Positions 33,701 through 36,315 of a stretch of 36,315 nucleotides of DNA are shown here, piece by piece. Origin of the DNA: JACVRW01 sp046735115 (GTDB taxonomy: Bacteria > Actinomycetota > Thermoleophilia > Solirubrobacterales > Thermoleophilaceae). The stretch lies in NCBI GenBank assembly GCA_046735115.1, contig JBKPSR010000170.1:1-36315 (forward strand). Reading direction: 5' to 3'. Position 1 is the first letter of the stretch. Each line of letters opens with the position of its first letter. The position numbers were made by a program, and so were the translations under genes. Under the pieces are notes generated by a model that had not been told where the DNA came from, searched no databases, and worked only from the letters and a program-made list of their open reading frames with translations.

Positions 33701-34080
33701 GGCGGACGCTCGAGCGCGCGGCGGCGCTCTGGGCCGGAGAGCCGCTCCCCGAGGAGCGCTACTCCAACTGGGCGATCGCGTGGCGCGAGCACCTGATCGC
33801 GCGCTACGCGGAGGTGCTGCGCGGGCTCGTGGCCGCCTGCCACGAGGACGGCGACCACGCCGCGGCCACGCAGGCGGCGCGGAGCCTCGTGGAGGTGGAT
33901 CCGCTCGACGAGAGGGCGCACCGCGACCTGATCACCGCGTACGCCCGCTCCGGGCGCCGCGCCCACGCCCTGCGCCAGTACCTCGAGTGCCGGCGCATCC
34001 TGGTCGACGAGCTCGGCGTGGAGCCAGGTCAGGAGACGAGCGCCCTCCAGCGCCGCGTCCTCGCCGGCGAGCCGGTCTGA
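30787..34080 (+). CDS. STAND ATPase-TPR regulator with C-terminal SARP (winged helix + BTAD) domain
   Basis: 1097 residues from ATG 30787. Walker A is GAGCGKT (39-45). A MalT-like STAND region runs to about 330 (LPAQIVATFDDAEALSDAPG as Walker B region, ATEGWPLGAALGA), then a long TPR superhelix (about 350-780) and a short HEAT-like pair (AHPNPRVRRAAVAPAAVSGH, LEDDPDADVAAAARAATERL). The OmpR-type winged helix begins at 850 (LVIKLLGGFALRRGSWDVED, LVHYLLVKRGSFVPDDLLLE, ARRSLKVAISCARAVL). A BTAD domain spans about 953-1095 (VDLFEHAAQAG, RAHALRQYLECRRILVDELG). It is the last gene of the operon beginning at 27674 and is probably an ATP- and ligand-dependent activator; its targets are unknown. Confidence 0.9.
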   Translation: MFGVATREERAASVRIARPGLAERVNRALDSGSVVLTAGAGCGKTIALEQALALRPTPSVWLRCRPTDQDPGTLLRRLVQMLSEVAPGAVDLLAERLARAQERVDARAMAAELVDELDRLLPAQIVATFDDAEALSDAPGAVSLLGDLIAADSPVLRVAVATRTPLPLRLAKLRSGGRVAELGAGDLVFTAEECAELALAAGRVDADSERLFAATEGWPLGAALGAVHADLPSLEGAASRTRLFQFLAEEALDRLPARLRDAVVDSSIAHELDAGCAHALALPDDFDEQLARVGLPVRAGEGDRPWFAYHPLVREFLLDRLRRERTPEAQRELHLRVAPALAAAGRTEEAIEHWLAAEAWGEAAAGITTVGAALLNTSPATVQRWLGALPKEVRAGKACLLLQGALDWAAGHQREAVAQLREASVRYTETGDVTGMWLARFALADPLFVTGGIAEVVELAEGFDDEPALAAGFTPPAVAVYAAGALAALGRMGECQELSERLLAHPHAGPVLPPRVVWECYGHLLSGRFGDLVPAAELAIREFKRADPFNRLAVISAVLPLALGDQGRDLEALARWRDVEERAREASSGAMLKVSLVWQALLHARRGELADAQELLARADEDTNVGWREWVTELARARAAALLGDAPAAVDACERGLAIAQRAPLSESFQAAVDAAPVLFHGGVPAVARSLVASSLELCDERAPGEVGSYSRALLLGLRAWLADADGDETGSLDALRAMWSGAGPNAVDVIRREWQLLEAPIAKALAAEALEPDPVVAAIEAAWPGGTALVPLTAHPNPRVRRAAVAPAAVSGHRALIPKLAELEDDPDADVAAAARAATERLRGHPPALVIKLLGGFALRRGSWDVEDSAWDRRVAQRLVHYLLVKRGSFVPDDLLLEAFWPDTPEESARRSLKVAISCARAVLDVPDAPSVIVSAQRTLGLRLRDDDSVDVDLFEHAAQAGLSAAGGERRRTLERAAALWAGEPLPEERYSNWAIAWREHLIARYAEVLRGLVAACHEDGDHAAATQAARSLVEVDPLDERAHRDLITAYARSGRRAHALRQYLECRRILVDELGVEPGQETSALQRRVLAGEPV

Positions 34081-34109
34081 CGCGGCGCTGGGGTGGCCGC
34101 TGGAGGGGA

Positions 34110-34613
34110 CTAGCGGCGCAGCTTCGTTGCCGCGTCGGCGATCACGCTCGCCGCGGCGATCTTCCTGTGTGCCGCGCAATCATCGGTGGGGAAGCGGTCG
34201 AGGCCCTGCGCGCCGTCGCCCTGACGCGCCGCGGCCGCGTGGAGGCCGTGGTGATGGAGAGCCGACGGCTCGGCGAGGGCGAGCGAGCCGGCCTCCGCGG
34301 TCGCGACGTCGATTGCGACGCGATGGGTGCGAACGTCGGGCGATCGGAGCGCCGCTGCCACCGCGGCACGCTCGCCGACGGTGAGCCCGCCCGGCCACGC
34401 GTGCGCCGGCGCGGGAGCCGTTTGCACCGAGCCGTCCTCGCCGGCGAGCTCGGTGGCCGCCAGCGCGCCTGTCACAGCCAGCGCCGCGACGAGCGCTCCG
34501 GCCGACTTGCCGCGACGTGCCCTCCGGTGACGGGCAAGCGTTTCTTCGGGACCGGTCCGGCGGACGGTGGGCGGCGCGGCGGCCGCCTGGGTCTGCACGA
34601 GGTTGATGCGCAT
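34110..34613 (-). CDS. Small membrane-anchored protein of unknown function
   Basis: 167 residues from ATG 34613, which has GGGAGGGG six bases upstream; a longer frame from 34667 is less likely. A basic stretch (RHRRARRGK) is followed by one hydrophobic segment (about 37-55; SAGALVAALAVTGALAATEL). The rest is an Ala-rich extracytoplasmic domain (LTVGERAAVAAALRSPDVRT, RVAIDVATAEAGSLALAE) with a His cluster HHHGLHAAAARQG. I do not recognise the family. It is divergent from the secreted glycosidase gene and shares the phased GTTACG array. Confidence 0.65.
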   Translation of the reverse strand: MRINLVQTQAAAAPPTVRRTGPEETLARHRRARRGKSAGALVAALAVTGALAATELAGEDGSVQTAPAPAHAWPGGLTVGERAAVAAALRSPDVRTHRVAIDVATAEAGSLALAEPSALHHHGLHAAAARQGDGAQGLDRFPTDDCAAHRKIAAASVIADAATKLRR

Positions 34614-34669
34614 GAGGACCCCTCCCGGGCGTGATCGGTTCGTACGGTCCGGACAACGTAGGAGCACCG

Positions 34670-34728
34670 GTTACGCCGCCGTTACGGGCCGTCACGAAGC
34701 GCCCAGCAGTCCGTAAGGCGGGCGTAAC
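34670..34728. promoter_or_regulatory. 11-bp-phased GTTACG direct repeats in inverted arrangement
   Basis: GTTACG occurs at 34670 and 34681 (11 bases apart), and a variant GTCACG at 34691. On the opposite strand CTTACG (34712-34717) and GTTACG (34723-34728) are again 11 bases apart. The array lies between the divergent genes at 34613 and 34750. One-helical-turn direct repeats are the known geometry for SARP and PhoP/OmpR-type winged-helix factors. Which protein binds is not shown. Confidence 0.6.
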
Positions 34729-34749
34729 GGCGGGCGGGACCGTCGGCCT

Positions 34750-35877
34750 ATGTTCCGGCCGGCGACGCTCCTCCTCCTCCTCACGATCACGCTCGGATGG
34801 GTCGGAGCGAGCGCACGTGCGACGCCATACTCGGCACATTCGATGGTGCAGAGCTGCTGCACGCCGTTCGCGCAGAAGAAGAGCCTCTTTGCCGAGGCTA
34901 GGGCGATGGGCGCGCGCTACATCAGGCTCGACGTGTCGCTCGAGGGGACCTTCGACTACTGGGGCGCCGAGGCGGTCGAGCCGAACTGGACCGGCGTCGA
35001 CGAGGTGGTCGAGCTGGCCCGCCGCTACCGGCTACGAGTCTCGGCGGTGGTCAACGGAACGCCCAGCCATATCTCGAGTTGTGAGGACCGCCGGCTCGAG
35101 TACACCCACTGCGCGCCGACCGACCCCGGGCAGTTCGGCGAGTACGCTGCGCGTGTCGTCGCCCGGGCCCCCGACGTGTTCCGAGCCGTCGAGGTCTGGA
35201 ACGAGCCGGACGGCGCGTGGTCGTTCGACGGCACACCGGAGGAGTACGCGGACATCCTGACGGCCACGTACAGGGCCGTGAAACCGCGCTTCCCGCGCGT
35301 CAAGGTTCTGATCGGCGGCGCGACCAGCCTGGGCAGCCGCGAATGGTATGCCCGCGCGTTCGCGGCCGGCGCGGCGGAGAGCTTCGACGTCGCGAACGTC
35401 CACGTGCGCGGCACAGTGGCGAGCCTCGCTCCCACGATCCGGCGCTGGCGGCGCTTCTTCCGGGTGCATGCCCGCCGCGTGCCGGTCTGGGTGACGGAAA
35501 TGGGCTATCCGTCGGACACGGCCGCGCAGTCCGATGCGCGCTACAACGGCGGCGAGCTTGCCCAGGCCAGGTATCTCCGGGACGGGCTTCCGGCGCTGGT
35601 CGATGCCGGCGCCTGCCAGGTCTTCGTGACCGAGCGCGATGGTTGGCCGTCCGAGTTCGGCCCCGGCAGTGCTTTCAACAGCGAGGGGGTGCTCGAGATG
35701 AGTGAGCAGGAACCGTTTGCCACTCGGCGGAAGCCCGCGTTCGGCGTGGTCCGCCGCCTTGCGGCTAGTGGGCGCCCTCGCGCGTGTGGCCGTGGTCGAT
35801 GCCGTGCGCCCGGTCCATGCGCGCGCCCCACCAGTAGGACAGGGCGAGTCCGATCATCGAGCCCGGAATCGCGATGA
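34750..35877 (+). CDS. Secreted clan-A type glycoside hydrolase
   Basis: 375 residues. There is a signal peptide (LLLLLTITLGWVGASARA), then a TIM-barrel hydrolase of clan GH-A (GH5/GH39-like). The acid/base Glu152 is in VEVWNEPDGAW and a candidate nucleophile Glu250 is in VWVTEMGYPSD. Other strands are MGARYIRLDVS (53-63), RVSAVVNGTPSH and FDVANVHVRG (His218). It likely cleaves a beta-linked polysaccharide outside the cell. The last 35 or so residues (after RRLAASG) turn Arg/Cys/Pro-rich and lie antisense to the next gene. A TAG in another frame at 35766 sits in the CTAG that also ends the opposite gene, so a late frameshift is possible. Confidence 0.82.
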   Translation: MFRPATLLLLLTITLGWVGASARATPYSAHSMVQSCCTPFAQKKSLFAEARAMGARYIRLDVSLEGTFDYWGAEAVEPNWTGVDEVVELARRYRLRVSAVVNGTPSHISSCEDRRLEYTHCAPTDPGQFGEYAARVVARAPDVFRAVEVWNEPDGAWSFDGTPEEYADILTATYRAVKPRFPRVKVLIGGATSLGSREWYARAFAAGAAESFDVANVHVRGTVASLAPTIRRWRRFFRVHARRVPVWVTEMGYPSDTAAQSDARYNGGELAQARYLRDGLPALVDAGACQVFVTERDGWPSEFGPGSAFNSEGVLEMSEQEPFATRRKPAFGVVRRLAASGRPRACGRGRCRAPGPCARPTSRTGRVRSSSPESR

Positions 35878-36064
35878 GGGCCTGGATCACCTCCGTGTCG
35901 TTCTTGCCCGGCACCGTGGCGCCGTTCACGATGAAGCCGAAGAGCGCGGCTGCGACGAAGGCCGCCGCGAACGCTCCGACGATCCCGCCCCAGAAGCGGT
36001 CGGGCAGGAACACCGTGAAGTGCCAGACCGCGATTCCCATCATGACCCATACGACCAAGGCCAT
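35765..36064 (-). CDS. Small three-helix membrane protein, unknown function
   Basis: 99 residues with three hydrophobic segments: MALVVWVMMGIAVWHFTVFL, GGIVGAFAAAFVAAALFGFI and VIQALIAIPGSMIGLALSYW. A short cytosolic or external tail is rich in His (GIDHGHTREGAH), which could bind metal. The start ATG at 36064 is two bases after the stop of the upstream gene, so the two are probably co-translated. The Gly-rich helices recall small GlsB/YeaQ-type membrane proteins, but I cannot assign a family. Confidence 0.7.
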   Translation of the reverse strand: MALVVWVMMGIAVWHFTVFLPDRFWGGIVGAFAAAFVAAALFGFIVNGATVPGKNDTEVIQALIAIPGSMIGLALSYWWGARMDRAHGIDHGHTREGAH

Positions 36065-36066
36065 CG

Positions 36067-36294
36067 CTAGCGCCTCCCGTGCTTCCTGCGCCGCTGGCGC
36101 TTCGACTTCTGCTTCCCGCGCGGCTTTGCCGGCGGATCGGAGGGGGCCGACGGCGCCGAGGACGATGTGGGCGTCTCCGCGGAGGGCTGCGCGGCGCGCT
36201 CGGGCGGCGGAGACGCGGTGGGCTCCGCGGAGGGAGAGGCCGTGGGCTCCGTGGGCGGCCGGGCGCCTTCGCGCGAGCCGCCGTCGCCGCCGCG
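36067..36294 (-). CDS. C-terminal part of a Pro/Ser/Thr-rich protein with basic tail, 5' end missing
   Basis: The genomic part reads RGGDGGSREGARPPTEPTAS, repeats of the type PTASPSAEPTASPPPE, and ends in a strongly basic KQKSKRQRRRKHGRR. Only about 75 residues are real: the apparent start MYKRQ is translated adapter sequence (36295-36313). Such linkers occur at the end of membrane or nucleic-acid-binding proteins; the function cannot be told. It is coupled to the downstream membrane protein gene by a two-base gap. Confidence 0.6.
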   Translation of the reverse strand, partial: RGGDGGSREGARPPTEPTASPSAEPTASPPPERAAQPSAETPTSSSAPSAPSDPPAKPRGKQKSKRQRRRKHGRR

Positions 36295-36315
36295 CTGTCT
36301 CTTATACACATCTCC
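36295..36315. other. Nextera transposon mosaic end and adapter, sequencing artefact
   Basis: CTGTCTCTTATACACATCT is the 19-base Tn5 mosaic end used in Nextera libraries. The following CC matches the start of the i7-side adapter. It is not genomic and creates the false peptides MYKRQ and MCIRDS at this end. Confidence 0.98.

Noticed and set aside
1..36294. CRISPR arrays, tRNA/rRNA genes, insertion sequences or prophage genes
   Set aside because: I looked on both strands and found no spaced palindromic repeats, no tRNA-like cloverleaf with a TTC-loop, and no transposase or integrase sequence.

Overview
This is a gene-dense, high-GC stretch of a bacterial chromosome. It most likely comes from an uncultured or environmental actinomycete of the Thermoleophilia/Solirubrobacterales kind. 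That placement is an inference from the many GTG starts and 4-base stop/start overlaps, the STAND/LuxR and SARP-type regulators, PxKF-tailed PKD surface proteins, a DasR-type amino-sugar regulon and a long Rel/RecJ pair. The last 21 bases are not genomic: they are a Nextera transposon end plus adapter, so the contig really stops at 36294.

Layout. (1) 1-6972, surface and exopolysaccharide side: the start of a secreted, probably GH16-like protein; a Wzz/BY-kinase-like protein with an unusual tail; two paralogous LuxR-type regulators with degenerate receiver domains flanking a degenerate RmlA-like nucleotidyltransferase; and an ECF sigma factor. (2) 6981-11374: a large LuxR/MalT-type ATPase regulator, a protein with two ribbon-helix-helix-like units, and a diacylglycerol-kinase-family lipid kinase. 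(3) 11542-15942: a 1466-residue secreted PKD-repeat protein with five near-identical 294-bp repeats. (4) 16279-21975: a compact amino-sugar regulon. nagA faces a five-gene operon (sugar-binding lipoprotein, nagK, nanE, a GntR/UTRA repressor, a SIS-domain deaminase/isomerase), and both units have a DasR-type palindromic operator. (5) 21975-27493: relA/spoT, a pseudogene scar (dihydrofolate-reductase-like and HD-GYP remnants joined together), and recJ. (6) 27674-34080: a tightly coupled four-gene operon. It encodes a TPR protein that ends where a LuxR HTH would start, a LuxI/FeeM-like acyltransferase fused to a cyclic-nucleotide-binding domain, an LCMT-like carboxyl methyltransferase, and a 1097-residue STAND-TPR-SARP regulator. 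(7) 34110-36294: a small membrane-anchored protein and a secreted glycosidase transcribed divergently from an 11-bp-phased GTTACG array, then two small genes cut by the contig end.

The best candidate for an undescribed system is region 6. The gene order suggests a cyclic-nucleotide-gated synthase for a small acylated signal, a methyltransferase that could cap it, and regulator proteins to read it. The phased GTTACG array 0.6 kb downstream has the geometry expected of SARP or PhoP-type binding sites and is a possible target. The chemistry is inference from fold-level resemblance; the overlaps and domain order are read directly from the sequence.
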